Assembly (NCBI GenBank): GCA_024516035.1
Contig: CM044963.1
Span: forward strand, 23,691,049-23,755,048
Direction of reading: 5' to 3'
Source of the DNA: Bactericera cockerelli
Lineage: Eukaryota > Arthropoda > Insecta > Hemiptera > Triozidae
DNA length: 64,000 nt
Shown here: in pieces, positions 30,669 through 41,191 of the stretch
Numbering within the stretch: position 1 is the first letter of the stretch
How the letters are laid out: every line of letters starts with the position of its first letter
The notes under the pieces: model-generated
What the model was told of the DNA's origin: nothing
Databases searched by the model: none
The model's input: the letters and a program-made list of their open reading frames with translations, nothing else
Position numbers and translations under genes: made by a program

Positions 30669-31440
30669 CTTTTTTTTAATATTTTTTTTTACATTTTTTT
30701 GTATACCTTCAAAAGAATAGTCATATTGGATAGTTTGTTATGTGACAGATTTATTAGCCAGAAGATATACGTTATGACGACTCCATTACATATTTCTCTA
30801 AGATACTCGCTTACCTTGCAAAAGACTCGGGGTTTGGACTATAAATGGATGCTTTTTTAAATATCTTTTTCAATGCATTCTAATCCAATTTTTTTTCTTC
30901 ATTTTCACAACTTCTTCTATCATTGCTCTTGTAAGTGGAACTAACAAAATCGCTTCGTTAGAATACTAAAAAAAAAAAAAAAAAAAAACAATTCTAAAAG
31001 AAAAAAAATAGGTTAATTTTATTTTATTTTTTTCGCAAACATTTTGGCTTTCATCTTTCATGAGTTTTTATTAAAATTGTGATTCGACGGCAAGAAAGTT
31101 ATGTACTGCGACATTAAAAAAAAAAATCTTAAAGGACGCCGCACCTCTGAGTGCCTCGGGTGTTTGGGTCCTTTTAGAAAGTTAATTCGGCCCTGTGGAT
31201 AACTTGCAATCTTTGCTGCTACTACCACCACACCGACAGACGGTAGAAAGTTTTGGGAAAACATTCTCTGATTTATGTGCGACAGAGGAATGACCTTTCA
31301 CGGGTTTGCATGCTATGACCTTTGACTTTGAATAATATTTTATATCAGCATAAACAGAAAAGTGAGAACTTGTATCGGAGGTTTTTACTTCTTTTATATC
31401 GTCGCCTAAGAAGCATCTCCGCCTATCTCCACTGATTTCA
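30669..31440. other. Intergenic stretch with a hammerhead-unit end fragment
   Basis: At 31347-31371 AGCATAAACAGAAAAGTGAG matches the terminal motif of the hammerhead units. GAGATAGGCGGAGATGCTTC-type sequence (minus strand at 31405-31425) is echoed on the plus strand at 32372-32398. No gene. Confidence 0.5.
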
Positions 31441-31455
31441 AAAATGGGATTTTGG

Positions 31456-31733
31456 GTAGTCACTGTGGCAGAGCGAGTTAGCGCGCTAGGCATTGCACAC
31501 ATGGTGACCTGGGTTCGATTCCCAGCGGGGGAGGATTTTTTCTGCTCTGTACTTGGATGTTCGGGGTCCACTCATACCTCGTGAGGAAAAATGAGTAGCT
31601 GCTTTAATATGAAGCAGCGACCAGTGGCAGAATCTTAGGCAAAAATAATACAAGATATTGTAAATTAAAGTGGTAAAGTCCTATGATTCTGCGCTACCCA
31701 CTAAAATTGTGACATAATAACACAAAGAAAACG

Positions 31734-31762
<29 letters not shown>
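31456..31762 (+). mobile_element. SINE family A, young copy with poly(A)
   Basis: Complete: AGTCACTGTGGCAGAGCGAG, GACCTGGGTTCGATTCCCAG, CTGTACTTGGATGTTCGGGG, GTGAGGAAAAATGAGTAGCT, CCTATGATTCTGCGCTACCC and AACACAAAGAAAACG, then an A-run of about 25. The 15-bp AAAATGGGATTTTGG flanks it exactly (31441-31455 and 31759-31773), so the boundaries are certain. Confidence 0.95.
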
Positions 31763-31765
<3 letters not shown>

Positions 31766-31773
31766 GATTTTGG

Positions 31774-32454
31774 TATTTTCGGACTCGTGTGAATTGTGCT
31801 TTTATCGTGGTGAAATGATAACATTGATATTCTAAACAGTGTTGCGTCTACCTAGGGTTTTTTTTATCAATGCCTATCTGTTTTCATCTTATAATCACCG
31901 CATATGTCCAATTGTCCATCATATAATACAGGAAGTCCATGAAGTAACATCAGCTCTCCAGTTTTTCTTGTTATAAAGTAAGTAGGTAGTAAGTAGAAAA
32001 GTAAGAAAGTTTTTTTTTTTAATTTTACACTTTTCAACTGATTCTTAGCCGTCTTATGATTGAATGTTTTTTCCTTTATTTGAAGTTTTTTTCCCCCTAT
32101 AATTGAGTGTTGGAAAATACTAGGTATGCCCATGTGTGGAGATAGGGGGTGATTGTTTTGACACAATATTGGAGATTGGCGGTGGTTTTAGCATTATTTT
32201 AATGTAATAAGCCTATCTCCCGAAAAACCTTGAAAAGAGTTTAACCTATTATGAGAGATTATATTTTATGTGTAAAATGACACCAAAAATGTATAGAAAC
32301 AAATTCTCCATTTTTTAATTTTTAACTGAAATGGAAAATGTTTACCCTCTCCTGAAACAATTGAAAAATGGAGATAGGCGAAGATGCTTCTTAGGCGACG
32401 ATATATTTTTCCCTTTAAACTGCTAACGTGTCATAGAACAGACGTTTAATTTTC
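31774..32454. other. Intergenic stretch, no gene
   Basis: CCTATCTCC motifs recur at 32211 and on the other strand at 32105 and 32375. Nothing coding. Confidence 0.45.
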
Positions 32455-32524
32455 TGGAAACTCACCGTCTAGCCTACCCGTATCAACCTCACCCTGTAGG
32501 TACCCAGCTGGATTGGGCCGGGAA
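32455..32524 (-). mobile_element. SINE family E, tail fragment
   Basis: GGAAACTCACCGTCTAGCCT, ACCCGTATCAACCTCACC and TGGATTGGGCCGGGA match the antisense E body. Confidence 0.65.
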
Positions 32525-33090
32525 ATTTTTTAATAAAAAAGAAAAAAATATATACAAAAATTAAAAAAAAAAACGATATAGAGCTGCTTCGTTTACATTT
32601 AAGTTTAGTGCCTCAGTTATATCGACTACCAATTTACCGATTGTCTTTTCTGATGTCCGACACTAATTTTGAATTTGTCGACCTTTAGTGAATTTTCTAC
32701 ACTGGAATTTTCAATGACCGTCAAGTCATTTCCTTACTCCTTGCATACAGACAGGCTTATCTTGAGTTCTAATTAGGTATCCTAAGCAAATACACACATA
32801 CATAATGCCACTATACATACATGCCATTACTATACACATATATGCCATTATGTACGAGTATAGTATTGTAAATACTGGCGGATTAGATCTTATTAATATG
32901 TCTTGTGTTTCAAGATCAGCAGGAATTGAAACCCATTTATCAGATTCTCGAAACCCAATACCTACCATTACAGCTGTCAGAAGCGAAACTTAAGGACAGA
33001 GGTAGGTCTCTCTCAATACCAGTGGAGGATGTTACAGAAATGAGCAAGATGGGACATTGATTCATTTTCAGAAGATGGGCGTCACTCAAT
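32525..33090. other. Intergenic stretch, no gene
   Basis: Only ATACATACATGCC/ATACACATATATGCC-type short repeats near 32795-32850. Confidence 0.45.
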
Positions 33091-33136
33091 AATAAGACAA
33101 CTCTTTAGTGGAAGGTAACCACCAGGCGACGTTAGT
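33091..33136 (-). mobile_element. SINE family D, tail fragment
   Basis: The plus strand reads AATAATAAGACAACTCTTTA then GTGGAAGGTAACCACCAGGC, the antisense of the D terminus. A family E copy starts immediately after. Confidence 0.7.
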
Positions 33137-33354
33137 AGCCAGCGTCGATGGCTCGTTGAATGCACCGGTTCTCGTAGTATCACCGAAGTTCAGCAACGAG
33201 GTGAAGACTTCGTGATGCTGGCATTCCGGCCCAACCCAGGATGGGTGAGGTTAATGTGGGTAGCGGGTTTTTGAGTTTCTTGCGAATGAAGGTTAACATC
33301 ACCCCCGTCGTGATATGACCAGTATGAGCAGTTGAAAGTGACGTTAAATCAAAA
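33137..33354 (+). mobile_element. SINE family E, near complete
   Basis: GCCAGCGTCGATGGCTCGTT, GAATGCACCGGTTCTCGTAG, TATCACCGAAGTTCAGCAAC, GAGGTGAAGACTTCGTGATG, CCAGGATGGGTGAGGTTAAT, CCCCCGTCGTGATATGACCA and GTTGAAAGTGACGTTAAAT, then an A-run. The 5' half resembles eukaryotic 5S rRNA around GGTTCTCGT...GATCACCGAAGTTAAGCAAC. Confidence 0.92.
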
Positions 33355-33362
33355 AAAAAGTT

Positions 33363-33512
33363 GGCTATTATATTTGTGTTTATCACAATCTGTGACGTCA
33401 CAATTACTCAAACTTGACGTACTAAATTTTTGCCTTACTTGGGACTCGAACCACCGACAACCAGATTACATGCCCAATGCCTTATTCAATGATCTACTAA
33501 CGTAGTTGGCAA
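33363..33512 (-). mobile_element. SINE family B, old copy
   Basis: Minus strand CTACGTTAGTAGATCATTGA, GTCGGTGGTTCGAGTCCCAA and GAGTAATTGTGACGTCACAG with many substitutions. Confidence 0.75.
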
Positions 33513-34007
33513 AAATAATATTTTTTTTTTATATACTAATATTATTATTTTAATAATAGGTAATATAATAATAATAATGCCAAGGCCTTTCAAAGAGATT
33601 TTTCACTCATAGGGGAATTAGAACTATATGACTGTATGGTTAAAGGAATATACATTTAAAAATATTCCTTTATATTATTGCAGTAAAATGTGTTAGTATT
33701 GAAAACTATCACATGTGCGCCACTGAATGGATCAAGATAAATAGAGATCTTTAAATCCGGCATGTTAACTCATTTGTTTCAATGCTGAAATTATTACACG
33801 ATCTGATAACCAAGATGTTAAATGGTTGTACCACTGGAACCAACTAAATGGTTTTACCAATAAGGTTGGACCAATGACATAGATGTTTATGTACACCAGT
33901 TGAGAACTGGGATAGTAATTGTCCATAGTTACCTCGTTACCTGTCGGCAGACTATCAGTGCTTATGATTACGGAAATAAATAAAAGGAAGGTAGGTATGT
34001 GTAAACA
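33513..34007. other. Intergenic stretch, no gene
   Basis: AT-rich, with short AATAATAAT tracts. Nothing recognised. Confidence 0.45.
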
Positions 34008-34192
34008 ATAAAATATAATACTCTGTTGATCCTGCAAGAATGAGACTAAAGAGTCTATTTGTATAAATATATACAGTAAAATACAGTACTCTGTGTATAC
34101 TGCAAGAATGAGACTAAAGAGTCTATTTGTATAAACGTATACAATAAAATACAATACTCTGTTTATCCTGCAAGAATGAGGCTAAAGAGTCC
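34008..34192. repeat. Tandem repeat of about 67 bp, three units
   Basis: CAAGAATGAGACTAAAGAGT recurs at about 34033, 34101 and 34169 (last with GAGGCTAAAG), with CTATTTGTATAAA and TACAATAAAATACA between. The minus-strand frame of 129 residues reads these repeats and is not a gene. Confidence 0.9.
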
Positions 34193-34331
34193 CTTTTCTC
34201 TCATAGTCTAAAAACAAAGTCTCATTTATTGGTGAAATGGTGACGGCTACAGTTATGATATTTACAAAAAACTTTGTTTAAAGAAAAGAAGAAAAAAAAA
34301 TACAGTACAATTTATTACATAAGTATAAGTA

Positions 34332-34425
34332 ATCATATCGCCTTATGTATACTGTCCGATCAGGACTAATGACTCTAATGGGTCCCATTACTTCAGCAGT
34401 AAATCCCATGGGTAGAAGAGATAAC
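34332..34425 (-). mobile_element. SINE family F, tail half
   Basis: Antisense of the F tail: ATCATATCGCCTTATGTATA, CTGTCCGATCAGGACTAATG and CCATTACTTCAGCAGTAAAT. Confidence 0.75.
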
Positions 34426-34636
34426 CCCGACCTTCATGTTAACACTCAGGTAGCGATACACACTGCCTGGTACCACCTGCGCCGTGTGTATATCCCAAGC
34501 GATACACACAACACCCTTCTAGACAGCAGTGTATCTCTTACACTTGACACTACATTCAAATTACATGTTCAGTGTTAAGACATCTGTGATTGGTTGAAAT
34601 TCCCATTAGAGGGCGTCGGGAAAGCGTTCACCTAGG

Positions 34637-34674
34637 TTAATCTAATCCTGTTTCATAATTCGGCCCTCAAATTG
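34637..34674. mobile_element. MITE N, solitary end
   Basis: TTAATCTAATCCTGTTTCAT then AATTCGGCCCTCAAAT, as at the right end of the copy at 17108. Confidence 0.6.
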
Positions 34675-34877
34675 TAAAATATGATAATCTGAATCTAGAA
34701 TGCTAAGAGTCCCTACCCTGAAATATGTAAAACTGCCTTGCTTAGGTGACTCACTATTGTCACCTTCGTTTTGGAAAAAGTATACAATGGTTGTAATGTT
34801 ATCAATAAATCCTTGAATAAGATATACTTAAATACTATGAAAGTTTGTATACAGGGTGTCCATAAAGACGTATATTA

Positions 34878-34994
34878 TTATATTATGTCAAAATCCCATG
34901 TTAGAGGATAATGTATTTCCCGGCTGGGTTTTGAACCCACGACCTCTGAATGACCACACCGACGCGACGCCTTGACCACTCAGCTACCGGGACA
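34878..34994 (-). mobile_element. SINE family F, head half
   Basis: Minus strand TGTCCCGGTAGCTGAGTGGT, CAAGGCGTCGCGTCGGTGTG, GGTCGTGGGTTCAAAACCCA and GCCGGGAAATACATTATCCT. The tRNA-like head is intact; the distal tail is missing. Confidence 0.85.
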
Positions 34995-35404
34995 GAGAAC
35001 ATTGAACTTTCGAGCTGTTCAATAGTTATATAGGACCTTTGCTGAAACTTAAGGGACATACTCTGTATACTTTCATGTTGAATAATTACAACTTTTAATG
35101 TAGAATTATATTATAGTGTAAAAAAAAGCTATCAATAGAGAAAGGCCAGTATGTCATTGAAGAGTAAATTCTATTCTTCATTATTCAAAATTCTCTTCCG
35201 CGATCTTGATACGAACCTATGTAAGTACTTGTGCTTTGGGTGACAGACTATTGTGTAGTCCGCATACTTATCATCCAATATATAAAAAATTTGGTACATG
35301 AAATATTATTTCTTGAACAGTACAAAAAGTGAGTATTTCAACATGAATTCAATACATTATAATTTATTGTTACACGAAAATTTTCATGCACAAAAAAGAA
35401 GGAA

Positions 35405-35582
35405 TAATAATAATAATGTGGCCTTTTTTATACTGCCCGATCAGGACAGTTAAAGTCCCATTATTTCAGCAGTAAGCCCAAGATATATTATTATGTGGTA
35501 AAAATCCCAAATGGGAGGATAACTTGTCATGTCTTGGCTGGGTTTCGAAGCCACGACCTCTGGAACTTCTGTGGATTCACAT
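35405..35582 (-). mobile_element. SINE family F, head truncated
   Basis: Plus strand (antisense) TATACTGCCCGATCAGGACA, GTCCCATTATTTCAGCAGTA, AAATGGGAGGATAACTTGTC and GGCTGGGTTTCGAAGCCACG, stopping after GTGGATTCAC. Confidence 0.85.
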
Positions 35583-36560
<978 letters not shown>

Positions 36561-37126
36561 CACACAAAAACTTCTTTTTTAAACTCTTAAATTTTATTGT
36601 ATATTATAAATGAGGTACAACACAACCCACAACAAATAGGGTAATAGTACCTCATAAACTCACTATATTTAATGTATATTATGTAAAATTAAAATAAATA
36701 AAGAGTATTATGTTAAAAAAAAAAAAAAAAAGAAAGTTGCCTAAACGGCCTCACGAGAGAATTATTGTATACCCTCCACCTATTGCAAGCAGGTTGGTTT
36801 GCAATGCCTACTTAAATATAAACATACGAACGTTTTGGATAAGTCCACACTTTTGTTGATACAGAATTTGTTTACCATTTTTGTGATTTTTGCCCTATTA
36901 GGTAAAAAGTGAATGATAAAAAAGGGAGTGATGAATAAGGGAGGACCTAAATTTTAATTTTCTTAACCCTACTCTACAATACTCCACACTCGAGGCATTG
37001 CCGTTCATCGCGGAATACGCCGTAGTGAACGCCGCATAGAAAGTATGAGTATTTTGGTTAATAGACGACAAAACTAGAAGTTGCATAACTGATATTACGT
37101 AACGACAATGAGGTCCCAGAGTATAT
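36561..37126. other. Intergenic stretch, no gene
   Basis: A-run at 36715-36732. At 36958-37015 TTTTCTTAACCCTACTCTAC and CGAGGCATTGCCGTTCATCG resemble 19868-19920. Confidence 0.45.
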
Positions 37127-37134
37127 GCCCTGAG

Positions 37135-37983
37135 GGGAACTTCACGATTCGGCCCAAATTACCTGAGGAGACCTTTTCCATAGCATGATTCGTCCCAAAA
37201 CACACTATCAAGTTTTGATCCCACACAAAAAGTCCCACTTTCATTCTAAGAAAAAGTCCCACTTTCATTCCACCAAAAAATCCCTATAAAATAGTATGGA
37301 AACGTTGCCCTGAAAGAACTGAGAACAATGGCGATGTTCACGATGTTATTGTTTTGAACTATAGTAACAGTCATCTTTGTTATCAGTGTTTATTTGAGTG
37401 TTTGACAGTAGGGTTAGATAGAAGGCCATGCCTCAAGAATATAGTAGGGTTAGGTAAAATACATAGAAGGCCATGCCTCAAGAATATAGTAGGGTTAGGT
37501 AAAATACATAGAAGGCCATGCCTCAAGAATATAGTAGGGTTAGGTAAAATACATAGAAGGCAATGCCTTAGGTTTATAGTAGGGTTAGGTAAAATACATA
37601 GAAGGCCATGCCTCAAGAATATAGTAGGGTTAGGGTTAATACATAATATAAGGCAATGCCTCAGGTTTATAGAGGGTTAGTTAAAATGCATAGAAGGCCA
37701 TGCCTTAAGAATATAGTTGGGTTATGTAAAATACATAGAAGGCCATGCCTCAAGAATATAGTAGGATTAGGTAAAATACATAGTAGGCCATGCCTAATAC
37801 ATAGAAAGCCAAAGCCTGATATACATAGAAGGTAATTCCGAAATTTAATGTTGAATAATAAAAAATCCCTCAATATGTACGGTACTTAGAATGTTGCACT
37901 GGGCCGAATCGTTCGGTGACCTTTTTTACCTGAAATCGAAAACCTTTTTCATAAACCTTTTTGGGCCGAATCGTAATGCGCCC
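37135..37983. mobile_element. TIR element 2 with internal 45-bp minisatellite
   Basis: The 8-bp GCCCTGAG flanks it at 37127-37134 and 37984-37991. The ends GGGAACTTCACGATTCGGCC (37135) and the complement GGGCGCATTACGATTCGGCC match at 17 of 21 positions. A second CGATTCGGCCC-type motif lies inside the right end (37903). No coding capacity. The terminal sequences differ from TIR element 1, although the duplicated target has the same length and the internal array is the same. Confidence 0.75.
37418..37800 (+). repeat. 45-bp minisatellite inside TIR element 2
   Basis: GGCCATGCC at 37469 and 37514 shows the 45-bp period; each unit has ATAGTAGGGTTAGGTAAAAT and ACATAGAA. About eight units, the last ones diverged. 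Frames on both strands are a by-product because 45 is a multiple of 3. Confidence 0.95.
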
Positions 37984-38208
37984 GCCCTGAGAGCATGTAT
38001 TTCTATGTTGTTATTTGATGATTTTCCAATGAACTCGTGCTGTTGTTACATAAGTTTTGAAACAAACGATTTTCAGGTAGTTTCCTGTTTTGCCAAGATT
38101 AACAACACGAGTGTGCTATACTCAGAGATACGCTAAACAACAGTTTATTTTTTAGATATTGGGTAGTTCTAGATTCTTATTATTTTTTTTATTTTCAAAT
38201 GGATAATT

Positions 38209-38275
38209 TTATTTATTATTACGAGTTCATAATTGTATCTTTATAATTATGTACTTTGTACCTACTTAGTTTTTG
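38209..38275. repeat. Left copy of a 67-bp direct repeat flanking a SINE A
   Basis: TTTATTTATTATTACGAGTT, CATAATTGTATCTTTATAAT and TATGTACTTTGTACCTACTT; the counterpart with a few differences is at 38570-38640. Confidence 0.85.
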
Positions 38276-38278
38276 TTA

Positions 38279-38569
38279 GAAGTCACCGTGGCCGAGTGAG
38301 TTAGCGCGCTAGGCATTGCACGCACGGTGACCTGGGTTCGACCCCCAGCGGGGTAGGAATTCTTCTGCTCTGTACTTGGATGTTCGGGGTCCACTCATAC
38401 CTCGTGAGGAAAAATGATTAGCTGCTTTGATGTGAACAGCGACCAGTGGCAGAATCATAGGCAAAATATAATACAAGATATTGTAAATTAAAGAGGTAAA
38501 GTCCTATGATTCTGCGCAACCCATTAAATGTTTGAAATAATAACACAAAGAAAAAGCTTTATTATTATT
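38279..38569 (+). mobile_element. SINE family A
   Basis: AGTCACCGTGGCCGAGTGAG, TTAGCGCGCTAGGCATTGCA, GACCTGGGTTCGACCCCCAG, CTGTACTTGGATGTTCGGGG, CAGCGACCAGTGGCAGAATC and AACACAAAGAAAAAG. Complete. Confidence 0.92.
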
Positions 38570-38640
38570 ATTATTTATTATTACGTGTTTATAATATTGT
38601 ATCTTTATAATTATGTACTTTGGTACCTACTTAGTTTTTT
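38570..38640. repeat. Right copy of the 67-bp direct repeat
   Basis: TTTATTATTACGTGTTTATA, TTGTATCTTTATAATTATGT and ACTTTGGTACCTACTTAGTT. It differs from the left copy at several positions. Confidence 0.85.
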
Positions 38641-39130
38641 TATCAGCTTCATTTTTTACACAATCCCCAACAATGGGCAAAGCTTTCCATTCTGGACCGA
38701 TTTGGCGTTTTGCGGCACGGTGGTCCCAAGGAGGACCACATAAAATGGGACCCTTACTGCACGGGCCCTCCTGACTTGTTGTGCCCTGTGAAAGCTACGA
38801 CATTGTCCGACTACAGCCGAAAACTTTTATCCAATAGGAAGAAGCTTGAGTGGTCCCTGATGGCTGAGTGAAGCGTGCTGAGACGATACTAAAGACTGTT
38901 CTCATATGGACCACCGTGCAGTAAGGTACATTTAAGCGCAATTCGACACTTGCGGAAATTTTTTGTTTAAAACCGATCATTTGCGACAGTGAAAAAAGGT
39001 TTCAAACCATACATTTGCGACAATATATTGCAGGTATAGATTTCAATGTTTCATACAGTGTGAATCAAATTTTAGTTCGTACTGGTAGGTGTTTTTTTGT
39101 TAGAGGAATTTTGTTGTTAGATAGGGCAAT

Positions 39131-39825
39131 AGGTGAGTTCGGTGCGAAGATTACCCGCACCTTTTTCGCATGTATAAATTCGGTGCCGCCTAAAAAAGGT
39201 GATGTATGAGTTCGGTGCGGTCCTAATGACTTATAAATTGATTGTTTTTTTATAATGTACTCTGTTGCTTGTTAACAGTCATCCTGCTGTTATTAAGTTA
39301 GTAGATTATGTTGTAGACAGTTACATTCAGCAAGGCTGTCCATTTCCTCCTTGAAGGCCATGCCTAGGGTTAATAGTAGGGTTAGGTAAAATACAATGAA
39401 GGCCATGCCTTGGGTTTATAGTAGGGTTAGGTAAAATACAATGAAGGCCATGCCTTGGGTTTATAGTAGGGTTAGGTAAAATACAATGAAGGCCATGCCT
39501 TGGGTTTATAGTATAGGGTTAGGTAAAATACAATGAAGGCCATGCCTTGGGTTTATAGTAGGGTTAGGTAAAATATAATGAAGGCCATGCCTTGGGTTTA
39601 AAGTAGGGTTAGGTAAAATACAATGAAGGCCATGCCTTGGGTTTATAGTAGGGTTAGGTAAAATATAATGAAGGCCATGCCTCGGTTTATTAATTGAAGG
39701 TCATGCCTATAAGGAAAAAATACTATAATTACCTGATGATCAGGGCAAGTACCAGGGCACCGAATTCATACATGACCTTTTTTAGGCGGCACCGAATTCA
39801 TACATGACCTTTTTTACAAGGTGAG
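39131..39825. mobile_element. Inner module shared with TIR element 1
   Basis: GTTCGGTGCG and AAATTCGGTGCCGCCTAAAA at the left face GGCACCGAATTCATACATGA (twice) at the right. The stretch 39690-39815 is the inverse complement of 18985-19100 in element 1, including GATGATCAGGGCAAGTACCA. Confidence 0.7.
39355..39690 (+). repeat. 45-bp minisatellite inside element 3
   Basis: GGCCATGCC at 39401 and 39446 (45-bp period), then six or so further copies; GGGTTTATAGTAGGGTTAGG and TAAAATACAATGAA in each. More uniform than the array at 37418. Confidence 0.95.
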
Positions 39826-40667
39826 ATGCACGATAGATCACTGACTTCAGTTTGTCGGGTAGGATAGTTAGACCGGGTCGCTACGCAACCCGGCCTAACC
39901 GCCTGCGCTAATTTCAACCTAACCTAAGCCCCTCACCCAAGCTATCCTAGCCGGCTAACGAAACACAACATTTAGTCTGACAACCGTTTGTCTGACAAGG
40001 AGTCTCCTCAAATAAAATAAATTTATCTATGATGAGAGAAGGAATTCATTAAATCGGATAAATTCACATACGTCCATATTTTAGTCGACCCGGTATTTAT
40101 TTGGAAATTCCGAAATGAACAAAGGAGTTAACCTGTTCCTTTGTCTGTCTGATATTGTCGCAAACGTTACAGTGAATACCTTTTTCTGTTGTCGCAAATG
40201 TCGGGTTTTTTCAGGTAAATTGTCGCAAGTGATCGGTAGCCCATTTTCCAAGTGGTCTTTCTGGGGACCACCGTGCCGGAAAGGTTATTAAAAAAAATCC
40301 GAGCTGTGCCGCAAAGAGTTAAAGATAAAGTATAGAAATTTTATTTTGAGCCAATCAATGTTATCTAACTATAAAATAGTATAGTTTCTTAGAAGCTTTA
40401 GCTTAGGAAAAATACCTTTGTATATGTTATCCTGTTATTAAATAAATAAATAAATGAAAAAATATATAAATATTACAGCAAAGATAGCCTGACTGTCCCT
40501 CAGGTCGGACTATAGTGGGCTGTGATTGGTCAAGTGGTCCACTTTAGGGACGGCCTGACTCATCCTTTTTCTAGTCCAGTAATGCTGATTTATTTAGAGA
40601 ATCATACACATTAATGCTATCGTTTTATTTTACTAAACAAAAGCATTATTAACACTTGGACGACCGG

Positions 40668-40731
40668 GTGTACCACCGGTGGTACACGCGTGTCTGTACG
40701 GAATGGACCGAGTGTACCACCGGTGGTACAC
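40668..40731. repeat. Two copies of a perfect 20-bp palindrome
   Basis: GTGTACCACCGGTGGTACAC at 40668-40687 and again at 40712-40731, each inside a 44-bp tandem unit. GACGACCGG-type sequence precedes the first copy and recurs at 40926. Confidence 0.98.
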
Positions 40732-41106
40732 GCATGTACTACGCCTGTGAATAGCCTAAACATCGCCGGTCCCACAGGAGACCTGACTAAGAGGTAATGC
40801 CGTGATCGGTTGTCTCCAGTTACACGGGTCAGCAGGGTTCCTATCTAAAACAGCAATATCTGTTTTAGATTAATATTGCTGCGAGCGTTTTGAGTTGTCA
40901 TACCAATGATGATGTTCTTAACACATAGACGACCGGCATATTGCAGAGAGGTAATGCGGAACTCTTCCAACCTCTGAAAAAATGGAAGGAATCTTTTATT
41001 TGTAAAATGTTCGTTATGTTGTTTTGTTTTATTATAAACTATGCTGTTTTAGCTTTCAGATTTCCCAATATTTTTATCTTCAAAGCCTTTACTTTCATCC
41101 ATATGT

Positions 41107-41191
41107 AGGCGGCCACAGCGAGGACCTAAGGCTCTACACCTAGATATAGACGATCTTCTACACTCCGTTGAGGCCGCTTACATTTAATAAC
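41107..41191. mobile_element. Short TIR repeat M, second copy
   Basis: TAGGCGGCCACAGCGAGGAC, CTAGATATAGACGATCTTCT and CCGTTGAGGCCGCTTACATT align with 27087-27191. This copy is shorter inside. Confidence 0.6.

Larger units (their letters stand above)
38714..40277. mobile_element. TIR/foldback element 3 with nested module
   Basis: The left end GGCACGGTGGTCCC plus GGACCAC and AAAATGGG is matched by the complement of the right end (GGACCACCGTGCC ending 40277). Further in, TTTGCGACA motifs on the left (38980-39030) face TGTCGCAAA motifs on the right (40155-40230). The interior holds a module with AATTCGGTGCCGCC ends and the 45-bp minisatellite. The left arm has an extra 190 bp that contains its own small inverted repeat (CTTACTGCACGG at 38753, complement at 38913). 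No target duplication was found and no transposase frame is present. Confidence 0.6.

Noticed and set aside
33765..34154. 129-codon minus-strand frame with transmembrane-like segments
   Set aside because: About half of it is the translation of the 67-bp tandem repeat; no independent support.
37354..37873. Repetitive frames on both strands (RRPCLKNIVGLGKIH type)
   Set aside because: The 45-bp unit is a multiple of 3, so any frame without a stop repeats. The same array in other elements is inverted and diverged without frame conservation.
37418..39690. Telomere-like TAGGGTTAGG repeats as interstitial telomere
   Set aside because: The motif is only part of a 45-bp unit; there is no tandem TTAGG.
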